NCBI GenBank assembly: GCA_030447945.1
Contig: JAUJNV010000050.1
Coordinates: 1-21,983 of the forward strand
Reading direction: 5' to 3'
Length of the DNA: 21,983 nt
Source: Fimbriimonas sp.
GTDB lineage: Bacteria > Armatimonadota > Fimbriimonadia > Fimbriimonadales > Fimbriimonadaceae
The position numbers were made by a program, and so were the translations under genes. Positions 7,603 to 15,258 of the stretch are shown in pieces. Every line of letters starts with the position of its first letter. Positions within the stretch are counted from its first letter, which is position 1. The notes under the pieces were generated by a model, which had not been told where the DNA came from, made no database searches, and saw only the letters and a program-made list of their open reading frames with translations.

Positions 7603-9342
7603 ATGCCCCTCCTTACCCTCCTAGGGCCTTCCGTTCCCGTGCGGGGGATGTCGTCGGTCCCGGACCCCTCGATGCTGGGCAAGGGTTTCTTTGCCGACCT
7701 CAAGAACTTCCGGTTCAGAGACGGCGTTCTCACCGTCCGCAGCGGTGCGGCCAAGCTGACCTCTACGCTCATCTCGGGCTCGAGCTTTCGCGGTGCGTGG
7801 GCGGGGTATCTGAACGGTTCGCTTACCGTCGTAGCGGCCTACCGGGAGGGGGCTACCACTCGGGTCTACACCTACGACCCCTCGACTTGGGCGCGGACGG
7901 AAAGGACGAGCCTCGCCGGGGCGGCTCCCTACAACGGGACGCGGTTCGCGGCGGACGCCTGGCTCTCCTTCGCCCCCGTCCGGATGCGGACGACTACGGG
8001 GTTTTACGATCTGCTCGCCATGAGCAACGGGACCGACGACCCGGCGGTTTTGAACCTCGAAGCCTCGGGCATCCACGCGCCGCCCGCCCTGGCGGGGACC
8101 GTGTTGCCGCACAAGGCCCTCTCTCCCATCGAGGGGAGCGCGTCGGCGGCCTACTTCGGTCCGGACCAGTGGCTCAACCTCGCCGCCACTTTGGGCAAGG
8201 TCTACACGAACTCCTCGGCTCTGACCTTCGCCCTCGCCAACTCCGGCGCGACGCCGAACAGCGCCCTGCAGATGACGGTGGACTCCACGGTAACGGGCTC
8301 GCCGACGGCGATCTTCGAATGGAGCGCGTCCGACGCCTTCTCCCTCGACGGCGCGGGGTACGCGGCGCGCGCGTTCCTCGACCTGTCCACCGCGCGGCAG
8401 CTTATTCTGTCCGTGAAGGACAACATCGCCTCGCCGGTGTGGGAGCGGGTGAAGATAGAAGCCTGGTCTGCCGTCTCTTCGGCCTACATCACTCTCTGGG
8501 ACCAATCCGGTACCTCGCTTCATCCGGTGTACATTGAAAGCGAGCCGGAGATAACCCGGACGCGGCTCGGCATCTTCGGCGCGGTGGTCCGCTCGGAGGT
8601 CGGCACGTACCTCGTGGCGTTCGACCTCGGGCACCTGGCGTCTCAGGCGGCGAACCTCGCGCAAGTAACGCGGCTCCGCTTCACTTACACCGGAGCGGCT
8701 CCCGCCGTGGACACCACGGTGGACATTCGGGCTCTGATGGTCTCGGGGCTGGTGCCGGGCGGGTCCGACTACACGGCGTCGCTCTACGACGCGCCGACGA
8801 GGGCGGAGAGCGCGGGGGTGGTGATTCCCAACGCACAGGGTCCGGCCCTTTCGACGATTGGGGCAGGCTCGAACGTGGCGGGCCGGCTGCCGATTTCGCC
8901 CGCTCTTTACTACTCGGTGCGGTTGGGGCTGAAGCTGCCCTCCTCGACCGGGCAAGCGGGGTACGTGAAGCTGTACCGCAGAGGGCTCACGGAAGGGGAG
9001 TACGCCTTCGTCGGCTACTCGTCGGCGTACGCGATTCCTTCCCCCACCATCATCGCCGGGCTGAGCTTCTATCTGGAGAACGTGGGGGACGAGGACAGGG
9101 ACCCGGACCATTTGGCCCCCTCGGCTCTGCACCTGACGCTGCCGAAGGCGAGGACTCTTCACGCTCAGAACGGCAGACTTTACGCGGGAGGCATCGCGGG
9201 GGCTCTGTCGGACGTGTACGCGTCGGAGCAGAACGAGGCTTTCCGGTTCCTCTCGGCGGCGCGGTTCAGCGTGTACGAACAAGGGGTGCGGAGCTGGACC
9301 TGTCCTCGGCGACGCGGGTCACGTTCGAAGGCGAGACGGTGA
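7603..9342 (+). CDS. Long tail protein, T7 gp12-like nozzle candidate, frameshifted near 9285
   Basis: An open frame of 579 codons. It starts MPLLTLLGPSVPVRGMSS, with the PSMLGKGFFADLKNFRFRDG segment that resembles the N-terminus of tubular-B or nozzle proteins, where an N-x-x-x-R-x-G motif is usual. The rest is beta-rich with repeated short strands, as expected of a beta-propeller nozzle. No clear Shine-Dalgarno precedes ATG 7603. Near 9285 the correct reading moves to another frame: adding one G to the run at 9283-9286 joins it to LDLSSATRVTFEGETVTAII. The real protein therefore probably extends to at least 10120, for about 850 residues, the usual size of this class. Confidence 0.5.
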   Translation: MPLLTLLGPSVPVRGMSSVPDPSMLGKGFFADLKNFRFRDGVLTVRSGAAKLTSTLISGSSFRGAWAGYLNGSLTVVAAYREGATTRVYTYDPSTWARTERTSLAGAAPYNGTRFAADAWLSFAPVRMRTTTGFYDLLAMSNGTDDPAVLNLEASGIHAPPALAGTVLPHKALSPIEGSASAAYFGPDQWLNLAATLGKVYTNSSALTFALANSGATPNSALQMTVDSTVTGSPTAIFEWSASDAFSLDGAGYAARAFLDLSTARQLILSVKDNIASPVWERVKIEAWSAVSSAYITLWDQSGTSLHPVYIESEPEITRTRLGIFGAVVRSEVGTYLVAFDLGHLASQAANLAQVTRLRFTYTGAAPAVDTTVDIRALMVSGLVPGGSDYTASLYDAPTRAESAGVVIPNAQGPALSTIGAGSNVAGRLPISPALYYSVRLGLKLPSSTGQAGYVKLYRRGLTEGEYAFVGYSSAYAIPSPTIIAGLSFYLENVGDEDRDPDHLAPSALHLTLPKARTLHAQNGRLYAGGIAGALSDVYASEQNEAFRFLSAARFSVYEQGVRSWTCPRRRGSRSKARR

Positions 9343-10170
9343 CGGCCATCATCCAGCACCCTTCTATTCAGGCGGGGCCGGGGACGATGCTCGTGTTCAC
9401 GGAGAGCGCGGTGTACCACCTTCAGGGCAGAGACGCCTCCACGCTTTCCTCGAACGCCAAGGCTTCGACCACGGGTGCCCTTATCCCGGCACGATCGCAT
9501 CACGAAACGGGTCGGCGTGGTACTTGGACGAGGATAGAGGTGCGGGCTTTGGGCGGAAGCGGGCGGGCGGTGTCGCTCGGAAGGGTAGACGACCACAAGG
9601 CGGGGACGCTGACGAGCTCGCACGGCGGGTTTCTGGGCAGAGCGGTACTACATGGGCTTTCGCGGGATCTGCGGATGGCGGTCTCTATAGGTCCGCGATG
9701 CTCTACGACTTGCAGGCGGATGCTTGGAGCCGCGATGTGCTCGGAGAAGGGACATGGCGGGGCTCCTCCCGGCTTCCCGACGCGCGGCTCTTGGCATTTG
9801 CGCGACAGGGCATGTCTATGCCTTGGAGACCGCTGGGCAGCTTGGGGGACGGCGCGGACTACCGTAGCGGTGGGGCTCACAGGTCCCGAACTGTGGGCGG
9901 ACGGCTTGGGGAGCCTCTGTTCGTCGGGGATGTGGTGCTCGTGGCGGATCGGGCCGATGGGTCGACCCTCACCTTCACCCGAACGGCCTCCGCGACGGGG
10001 GCGACCACGGTGGGGGTGGCGGACCTCACGGAGACCGCGAACCTCCGTTTGGCGACGGGACGGAGCATCGGCGGACGACGCTCCGGTGGGGGGCCACGGA
10101 CCTCGGGATCCAGCTCTCGATGACGGGCGACCTTCCGGCGGGGAAGAGGCTGAGAGCGCTGGCTTTGAAG
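9288..10170 (+). pseudogene. Frameshifted C-terminal part of the nozzle-like tail protein
   Basis: Protein-like reading goes on through several frames: TVTAIIQHPSIQAGPGTMLV and FTESAVYHLQG (9339-9435), then DHGCPYPGTIASRNGSAWYL (9467-9526), then VRALGGSGRAVSLGRVDD (9540-9593), then LYRSAMLYDLQADAWSRDVL (9689-9748), GHVYALETAGQL (9808-9843), and TTLRWGATDLGIQLSMTGDL (about 10075-10134). The pieces W-Y-L-D and R-A-L-G resemble repeats of a propeller-type tail protein (inside a virus nozzle, each blade typically ends this way). One added G at 9461-9462 and one removed G at 9539-9540 restore two of the joins. The pattern points to single-base indels. Confidence 0.5.
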
Positions 10171-10698
10171 GTGGAGGCACGGAGTGGACCAGGATTCGAT
10201 GTTTCCCCTGACGAGCAGATCCTCTATCGCCTCTCGGCGCTGGAGAACGGCGCGAACGTGCCGCGGCGAAGGGCGAAGCGGGCAGCCGTTGCCGCCGTCT
10301 CCGTTCAAGGCGCCTATCGGCGGTACCCCTTGGAGGAAGCGGTCACAGTCCAGCCTCTCACCTCGGGCGCCATAGCCTGGACGGAGTTCGACTGCTCGCC
10401 TCACCTTCCGTCGGGCGCGGTGGAGGCGGAGCTGGTCGTCGAGGCGGCTCTCGACAGCGATACCCTCATGCGCCGGCGGGTGTACGCCCGCACGTCGGAC
10501 GCGGCCGAGACGAAGACCATCGCGATGCTCAGAGGCGGTGCCGGCGACAACGTGGGGTGCCTGACACCCGCCGTGGTGGGCCTTTACCGGGACGAGGGGA
10601 AGCTGAGCTTCCAGCACTCCCAAGACGACTTCAGGAGCGTCGCCGACCCGGCGGACCCCGCCGGGGTGACGATCCTTTTGGTCGGCTATTACGCCTAG
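10120..10698 (+). CDS. Phage structural protein or distal domain of tail protein
   Basis: An open frame of 192 codons beginning at ATG 10120, which lies inside the end of the nozzle-like reading (SMTGDLPAGKRLRALALKVE), so the first 30 residues may belong to the preceding protein. The later part, from about residue 50, is a beta-rich domain (AAVAAVSVQGAYRRYPLEEA; TVQPLTSGAIAWTEFDCSPH) and ends FRSVADPADPAGVTILLVGYYA. It could be a separate small virion protein whose start was obscured, or the C-terminal domain of the tail protein. No family was recognised. Confidence 0.5.
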   Translation: MTGDLPAGKRLRALALKVEARSGPGFDVSPDEQILYRLSALENGANVPRRRAKRAAVAAVSVQGAYRRYPLEEAVTVQPLTSGAIAWTEFDCSPHLPSGAVEAELVVEAALDSDTLMRRRVYARTSDAAETKTIAMLRGGAGDNVGCLTPAVVGLYRDEGKLSFQHSQDDFRSVADPADPAGVTILLVGYYA

Positions 10699-10731
10699 CG
10701 GGACGCTTGGCTCTTCGGCAGGCCACCGAGG

Positions 10732-10767
10732 ATCGGGCTTTGCCCGATGGGCGACGGAACGTCGCCC
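10732..10767 (+). terminator. Two abutting perfect hairpins after the tail operon
   Basis: ATCGGGC 10732-10738 and GCCCGAT 10742-10748 form a 7-bp stem with a TTT loop. Directly next to it, GGGCGACG 10749-10756 and CGTCGCCC 10760-10767 form an 8-bp stem with a GAA loop. No T run follows, so this is an attenuator- or stability-type structure as much as a terminator. Confidence 0.5.
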
Positions 10768-10790
10768 CCACGCGGAGGAGACGCCGCATT

Positions 10791-10809
10791 GTAATTAACG
10801 ACTCACGTC
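10791..10809 (+). promoter_or_regulatory. T7-promoter-like core before the 10871 gene
   Basis: TAATTAACGACTCAC (10792-10806) carries the nine bases ACGACTCAC that make up the recognition half of the T7 RNA polymerase promoter, preceded by an AT-rich patch that stands out in this GC-rich gap. The T7 initiation half (TATAGGG) is not matched; GTCGGCGGGG follows instead. The genes around it follow T7 order, so a promoter for a relative's own single-subunit polymerase is possible. Low certainty. Confidence 0.25.
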
Positions 10810-10813
10810 GGCG

Positions 10814-10847
10814 GGGCCTGCCTCCCTCCGGAGGCGGCGGGCCCTTT
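10814..10847 (+). terminator. GC-rich hairpin with short T run
   Basis: GCCTCC (10820-10825) and GGAGGC (10830-10835) form a stem with a CTCC loop. Outer GGGCC (10814-10818) and GGCCC (10840-10844) extend it past a small internal loop, and TTT follows at 10845-10847. It is the third hairpin in the 172-base gap. The T run is short, so termination would be weak. Confidence 0.4.
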
Positions 10848-10870
10848 CGCGCATCGCAGGAGGAAAGAGA

Positions 10871-11155
10871 ATGGACGACAGCATTAGGAACATCGGACAG
10901 GAGGAATCGGGGACGAGCGCCGCGAACCGGCGTCTGTTCGCGAGTCCCCGGAACCGGCGGGGGGTTCTGGTGGCGGCGATCGATGCCGACGCCTACGTGA
11001 AGCTTGCGTCTCCCGGAACGTCCACGGTGGCCACGGGCAGCATGGACTGGCATTACAAGATTCCCACCGGCTCGACCCTCACGGTCCCGGCGTCAAGATC
11101 CGTCCAGCCGGTCGTCACGTCGGCGGGCAACTGGCGGGCGCTCGAGGTGGGCTAG
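10871..11155 (+). CDS. Small phage protein, unknown function
   Basis: A 94-residue product with an excellent ribosome site (AGGAGGAAAGAG ending next to ATG 10871). It starts MDDSIRNIGQEESGTSAANR and then carries a compact beta-like region (VLVAAIDADAYVKLASPGTS; GSTLTVPASRSVQPVVTSAG). The strong ribosome site and the upstream promoter-like core suggest high expression, as expected for a decoration or minor head protein, but no family is recognised. The TAG stop overlaps the next GTG start (TAGTG). Confidence 0.65.
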   Translation: MDDSIRNIGQEESGTSAANRRLFASPRNRRGVLVAAIDADAYVKLASPGTSTVATGSMDWHYKIPTGSTLTVPASRSVQPVVTSAGNWRALEVG

Positions 11156-12441
11156 TGCGGGCGGACATGTTCCCGTCGAACTCGCTGGGGCGGAGCGGGA
11201 CGCTGGGGGGCGTGCTACCCGTCGGATCGGCGGTTCCTCTCCCCCTCAACACCTACGTGGGCGCGCTCGCCGCCTATTCCCAGCGGAGGCTCAGGACGGC
11301 CTACACGGGCCCTCTGATCCGCGTCCGGCGGTCCAGCGATAATGCCGAGAGCGACATCGGGTACGGCGCGGACGGATGGCTCGATGGAGCCGCCCTGCTC
11401 GCGTTTTCGGGCGAGGTGGTCCATCAGATAAGTCCGACGATCCGCAACGGCGGGTTCGAGACGGCCGGCGCGGGAGGCACGGACGCGGTGGGGAGCTGGA
11501 CGGAGGTTCTGGGCGGCACGTCCACGATCACGCGCGACACGGGCGTCTTCGATACGGGCGTCGCCTCGGCCCGGTTGAACATCGACAGCGCGGGCAACTT
11601 CGCTATCCTCGACAACAACGTCCTCGTCGGCGGACGCCAATACCGCTACAGCATTCGCGCCAAGTCGGCGGTCGCGGGCGCATACCTCAGCGTGGGCGCC
11701 GGACACACCCTGACGACGGAATGGGCGACCTACACGGGGACCATCACGGCGGCGAGTACCGTCTTCCGCGTCTTCTCCTCGACCGCCAACGCCGTCGTCT
11801 ACCTCGACTCCATCGCCGTGCAGGAAGTGGCCCCGGACGCCTATGTCGCGGCCCGCTACGACCAGTCGGGCAACGGCTACCACCAAATGCAGGCGGCGGC
11901 GGCGGCTCAGCCCAAGATCGTGGAAGCAGGCGTCGTCTTGATCGAGGGATCGCTCCTGCGTCCCTGTCCCCGGTTCGACGGCGCCGACGACGTGTTGGTG
12001 GCGACGATCCCCGCCCTCGGCAACGAGTTCTCCGTGTTCACGGCCGCGCGAAGGCACGGCGGGGCGGGCAACTTCGGCACCCCGTGGTCGCTCATGGCGA
12101 CGGGCACGAGCTTCAAGCTCGGCAACCAGGACACCTACTACCGCCTGTTCCCGACCGCCGTCGACCAGACCACGTGGCTCACGGCGGCCCGCAACGTCAC
12201 GCACTACCGGATGGCATCCGGCCGCGCGTCGATGCGGGTCAAGTACAACGCGCTCGCCGCGTACGCCGACGAAGCGGTGGCGGTGGACGCCGGCGCTCTG
12301 GAACGTCTCAGCGCGGGCGGCGTGGCAACGGGCCTGTTCTCACCGTACAACGTCGGCGAGCAGATCCTCTTCCCGTCGAGCCAGGACGCGAGCGAGGCGG
12401 CGATCATGGCGGACATCAACGCGGCCTGGGGGATGCACTAA
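11155..12441 (+). CDS. Tail protein with arabinofuranosidase-like domain split by a carbohydrate-binding-like insert
   Basis: A 428-residue protein starting at GTG 11155, overlapping the previous stop. Residues 32-85 (YVGALAAYSQRRLRTAYTGP; IRVRRSSDNAESDIGYGADG) match the opening of the alpha-L-arabinofuranosidase B catalytic-type fold often found in phage virion proteins. Residues 98-228 (NGGFETAG through VVYLDSIAVQEVA) look like a jelly-roll carbohydrate-binding module. The first fold resumes at AYVAARYDQSGNGYHQMQAA (about 229-248) with the conserved D-Q-S-G-N-G, followed by a lectin-like C-terminal region. The likely role is attachment to or degradation of surface polysaccharide at the tail tip. 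Catalytic residues were not confirmed, so binding only is possible. Confidence 0.6.
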   Translation: MRADMFPSNSLGRSGTLGGVLPVGSAVPLPLNTYVGALAAYSQRRLRTAYTGPLIRVRRSSDNAESDIGYGADGWLDGAALLAFSGEVVHQISPTIRNGGFETAGAGGTDAVGSWTEVLGGTSTITRDTGVFDTGVASARLNIDSAGNFAILDNNVLVGGRQYRYSIRAKSAVAGAYLSVGAGHTLTTEWATYTGTITAASTVFRVFSSTANAVVYLDSIAVQEVAPDAYVAARYDQSGNGYHQMQAAAAAQPKIVEAGVVLIEGSLLRPCPRFDGADDVLVATIPALGNEFSVFTAARRHGGAGNFGTPWSLMATGTSFKLGNQDTYYRLFPTAVDQTTWLTAARNVTHYRMASGRASMRVKYNALAAYADEAVAVDAGALERLSAGGVATGLFSPYNVGEQILFPSSQDASEAAIMADINAAWGMH

Positions 12442-12678
12442 GTGGCGAACTATTCCATTCGAACCAGCGAGACGGCGGCGCGCGAGAGATCCGCGCAGGA
12501 AGCCTTGCGCCGAGGCGTGGGGATCGCCCCGGGCGACGTGTCGAAGTACTGGTGGTCGTGGCGGGTTCATCCAACGGACGGCCGGGCCGCCCTGGAGATC
12601 CCCGAGGGAGACGAGGGCGCTCTCACCGAGGCCGAGCGGGGCGAGCTCGTGGCGGCCCTTTTCTGGGTTTTAGGTTGA
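12442..12678 (+). CDS. Small protein next to the tail glycosidase-like gene, unknown
   Basis: A 78-residue product with a GTG start immediately after the upstream TAA. The central WWSWRVHPTDGRAALEIPEG and the acidic helix DEGALTEAERGELVAALFWV would suit a small soluble partner, for instance a chaperone for the tail protein, but that is a positional guess. The last four codons and the TGA stop lie inside the left arm of a long palindrome (12664-12786), so the 3' end of this gene may have been set by that element. Confidence 0.55.
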   Translation: MANYSIRTSETAARERSAQEALRRGVGIAPGDVSKYWWSWRVHPTDGRAALEIPEGDEGALTEAERGELVAALFWVLG

Positions 12679-12786
12679 AGGTTTCAGGTTGAAGGTTGAG
12701 AGGGGGGAAGGGGGCTGAGGGTTGAGGGTGGAGAGATGGGATGGGGGTCGCCCTCAACCTGAAACCTGAAACCTTCAACCCTTAAC
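12664..12786. repeat. Long imperfect palindrome of GGTTGAA-type heptads (copy A)
   Basis: The left arm (12667-12701) is built from 7-base units GGTTGAA and GGTTTCA. The right arm (12752-12785) is its reverse complement, matching at about 29 of 34 positions. The central 50 bases are purine-rich on the plus strand (GAGGG-type). As RNA, this would form a stem of some 30 bp. A second, related copy lies at 14786-14942. It may be a bidirectional terminator or a small non-autonomous mobile element; it carries no T run. Confidence 0.75.
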
Positions 12787-12811
12787 GCGCGGAGCGTCCA
12801 GGAGGAATGTT

Positions 12812-13583
12812 ATGAGTTTGATATCGAGTATCTTTGCGCGGCCGGGGGAGAGTGCGGCTCGGGCGCAGCGGAAGCGGCAGCGTGGTCTGGTGGGCGAGAG
12901 CGCGGAGCTTCGGGGGAGTACCGGCGGGGGGTTCGGGGGCGCTCGACTACGGGCAGAGCCTGGAGCCGTTGCGGCGTGGTGCTCCGTCCGGTCGCAGCTC
13001 GGCGGGTACGACTCCTGCTCGGAGCGCTGAGCCTGGGGAATCTTCAGAACGCCTACGCTCGCCAAGGCGAAGCTTCCGCCGGCGCTACATGGCCGGGCGG
13101 GGCGCGGTGCGGTGAGCCGGGCGGCGGCCTCGGCGCGGCTTCCGGAGCTGCTCGGCTTGGCTGAGGCTCGGGTATGCGAACGCGGGGGCGGGCGCCCGGA
13201 ACCGCAGCCTGACCCGGGCCTACGACCCGACGAACATGGCGCAAGCATGCAGCAGCGCCTCGGCGTCCAGGGTGAGCGGACGAACCTGCTTACCCAGGCG
13301 CAAGGCGCCAACCCGTACCTCGCGCCCTATTCGAGCCTTCTCGGCATCGGGATGAGCGAGCAGCCCGTGCCCGTGGGGGCGGGCCTTCTCGACAGGCTGG
13401 GGCCGCTGCTCGGCGGGCTCGCGGCGGCCTCGTGTCGGGCGGACGGAACACGCTGGGAGCGTTCCGCCCCTGAAGGCTCGCGGCGCCGCGCCCGACTTCG
13501 GGCGCCTGGCCGGCGAGTCGCCCCTGGACCGGCTGCGGCGCGAACAGAGCGACCTGGATCGACTCTTGGGACTGTGGAGGTAG
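12812..13583 (+). pseudogene. Frame-broken internal virion-like phage protein (first)
   Basis: AGGAGGAATGTT precedes ATG 12812, a strong start. Reading in order across frames gives MSLISSIFARPGESAARAQR, then ALDYGQSLEPLRRG (about 12940-12980), LSLGNLQNAYARQGEA (13030-13070), NRSLTRAYDPTNMAQ (13204-13245), QQRLGVQGERTNLLTQAQGA (13252-13311), and finally FGRLAGESPLDRLRREQSDL (13500-13555) ending GLWR at the stop 13581-13583. This gives about 255 residues. Alanine/glutamine/arginine-rich helices with N-P-Y-L-type turns resemble internal virion proteins of podoviruses. At least four frame changes are needed. Confidence 0.4.
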
Positions 13584-13586
13584 ACG

Positions 13587-14776
13587 ATGCGGCGATATCC
13601 TGACTTGACAGACGAAACCTCCGCGCTTCTGGGCGAAGGGCTTCTGGGCGGGCTGATGCTCGGCGGAATTCCGGCGAACGGGGGAGCGGCGGAGATGCTC
13701 CGGCAACGCGAGGACGAGGCGAGACGGCAGGCGTGGGCCGAGAGGGAAGCGGCGGCGGGCATGGCCGCCCCGCGCCTGCGGACGCCCGCGTTCCGCACGG
13801 AGGACGCGTTGGTGGGCGGCGGGCTCACGCTCCTCGCGGGGCTCCTCGGGGGAGCGGGGGCGGCCCAGGGGATGCTCGGGGGGTATCTCCAAGGCAAGGG
13901 GACGAAGGCGCAAGCCGACACGGACGACGAGCGCGGACAATTCGAGGCGAGCCGGCGTGCCTACCTGGGGAGAGTCGGGCGGCGGCTCGACGAGGCGGGG
14001 ACCGCCGCCCGAGACCGGGCGGAGCTCGTGGGGACCCTGCGCGACGACCGGCGGCGCGGGGACGCCCAGGCCGCGCGCAGCGGGCGCGGCGGCGAGGGAC
14101 CGGGAGGAGCGGGCCGATCGGCGCGAGCGCGAGGGGCCGGGGCCGCGCAGAGGGCCGAGGCGCGGAGGGCGAAGTCCACCGGGACGATCTCGTGAAGACG
14201 CTCACATCGGTCACGGGTGAAGCCGACCTGGACCTCACGCTCGCCGCGCTCTGGAACCGAGGATCGAGGTGCCGCCGGAGATCGTGGCGCAGACGCGGAA
14301 GGCGTTCGGCGCCAAGGCGAGGAAAGGATCCTCGCGGCGGCGGAGAGGACGCTCTCCACGCCCGGAACGACCATCGCCGCGCGGCTGGCGATCAAGGCCC
14401 GTCGCTCGCTCGGGGTGTACTTCTCCAACGACGCGAAGGAGGAGGCCGCGCTGACGAGGAGTTTGAAGCCGACCTACGTTCAGACGAGGGCGGAAGCCCG
14501 CCAGGCGGGCGTGGCCGCTCCGCCTCCGCGGAAGGCGCCCCGCGCCGTCGCCCTCGGACGGCGAAGGATATTCGCCCTTCCGAGGCGCCATCGGCGGCGG
14601 CCCCGGGGTCGAGATCCGCGCGGTGCCGGGCTCCGAGCGGAGGGCGCCCGCAATGCCGCCGATCTCCGGCTCCGAGGAGGCGCGTTTGCGGCGGGAAGCG
14701 AGGTCGGCGATCGCCCACGGCGCCGACCCGGCGGGTGAAGGCGCGGTTCAGGAAGATGACCGGCCGGAGGCTTTGA
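13587..14776 (+). pseudogene. Frame-broken internal virion-like phage protein (second)
   Basis: GGAGG lies six bases before ATG 13587. The first about 160 codons are intact: MRRYPDLTDETSALLGEGLL, and a hydrophobic glycine-rich segment GGGLTLLAGLLGGAGAAQGM near residue 78. From about 14070 the reading changes frame: VKTLTSVTGEADLDLTLAAL (about 14191-14250), TLSTPGTTIAARLAIKARRS (14348-14407), and the closing EARSAIAHGADPAGVKARFR at about 14697-14756, ending KMTGRRL. Restored length is about 395 residues. The arginine- and glutamate-rich coiled helical middle, hydrophobic patch and position after the tail genes suggest a DNA-ejection or internal virion protein. Confidence 0.4.
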
Positions 14777-14785
14777 CCGGGTTGA

Positions 14786-14942
14786 AGGTTTCAGGTTGCT
14801 GAAGGTTGAAGGTTGAGAGGTGAGGGTTGAGGGATGAGGATGAGGATGAGGATGAGGAGTTGAGACGTGGGCATCCAGAGCGGAACCTTTCCTCCAACCC
14901 TCACCTCTCAACCTTCAGCCTTTAACCTGCAACCTTCAACCT
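14786..14942. repeat. Long imperfect palindrome of GGTTGAA-type heptads (copy B)
   Basis: The left arm (about 14783-14832) shares GGTTGAAGGTTTCAGGTT with copy A and carries on through GAAGGTTGAGAGGTGAGGG. The right arm (about 14892-14942) is its near-perfect reverse complement, with a single unit-length indel. The middle holds (GATGAG) hexamers at 14834-14858. Together with copy A it brackets 12787-14785, the two internal-virion-like genes. Confidence 0.75.
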
Positions 14943-14980
14943 CACCCAAGTATCTGGTCGACGGATAATGCCTGGGTGAG
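14941..14980. other. 8-bp perfect inverted repeat at the phage/host boundary
   Basis: CTCACCCA (14941-14948) pairs with TGGGTGAG (14973-14980), and inside it TATC (14951-14954) pairs with GATA (14963-14966). It begins at the outer edge of palindrome copy B, at the point where phage genes end. It could be a protein-binding site, an element end or a small hairpin. Confidence 0.45.
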
Positions 14981-15258
14981 ACGCAGTCCATTTCCCTGCG
15001 TCGTCATTGCGGTCTCGCTGCTTCAGTGACGGCGCATTCGACTAGATTCTATTGGTCGAGCCAGTTCATTCATGAGCCTCCCTCTCCTGCCGTATGATGA
15101 AAGGACGGCTTCCTGAACGGAGCTGAACGGGACACCCGTGGGAAAGGAGCTTCGGGCGTCCGGCACAGAATTACCGTGCAGAGAGTCTTCCAGACCTCGT
15201 GCCCTGCGGATGGGATCGCCGTTGGGGCGGCGATAATCGTGCTCAGACAGGAGCGTTC
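14981..15258. other. Intergenic stretch without a clear gene
   Basis: I find no convincing coding sequence. One short peptide-like piece, PADGIAVGAAIIVLRQERS (15197-15253), reads in the plus direction and might be the displaced N-terminal part of the following gene. GATAAT at about 15231 lies some 28 bases upstream of the ATG at 15259 and could be a -10 box. No tRNA-like cloverleaf was seen. Confidence 0.3.

Noticed and set aside
7621..9282. Long minus-strand open frame of 553 codons opposite the tail protein
   Set aside because: It is arginine/proline-rich without any domain pattern and lies exactly opposite a beta-rich phage protein; a GC-driven shadow.
11215..12204. Minus-strand open frame of 329 codons opposite the glycosidase-like gene
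   Set aside because: Composition is typical of a shadow frame in GC-rich DNA; the plus strand carries recognisable motifs.
14981..15258. tRNA gene as a phage attachment target
   Set aside because: No cloverleaf, no TTCRA loop and no CCA-end arrangement could be found.
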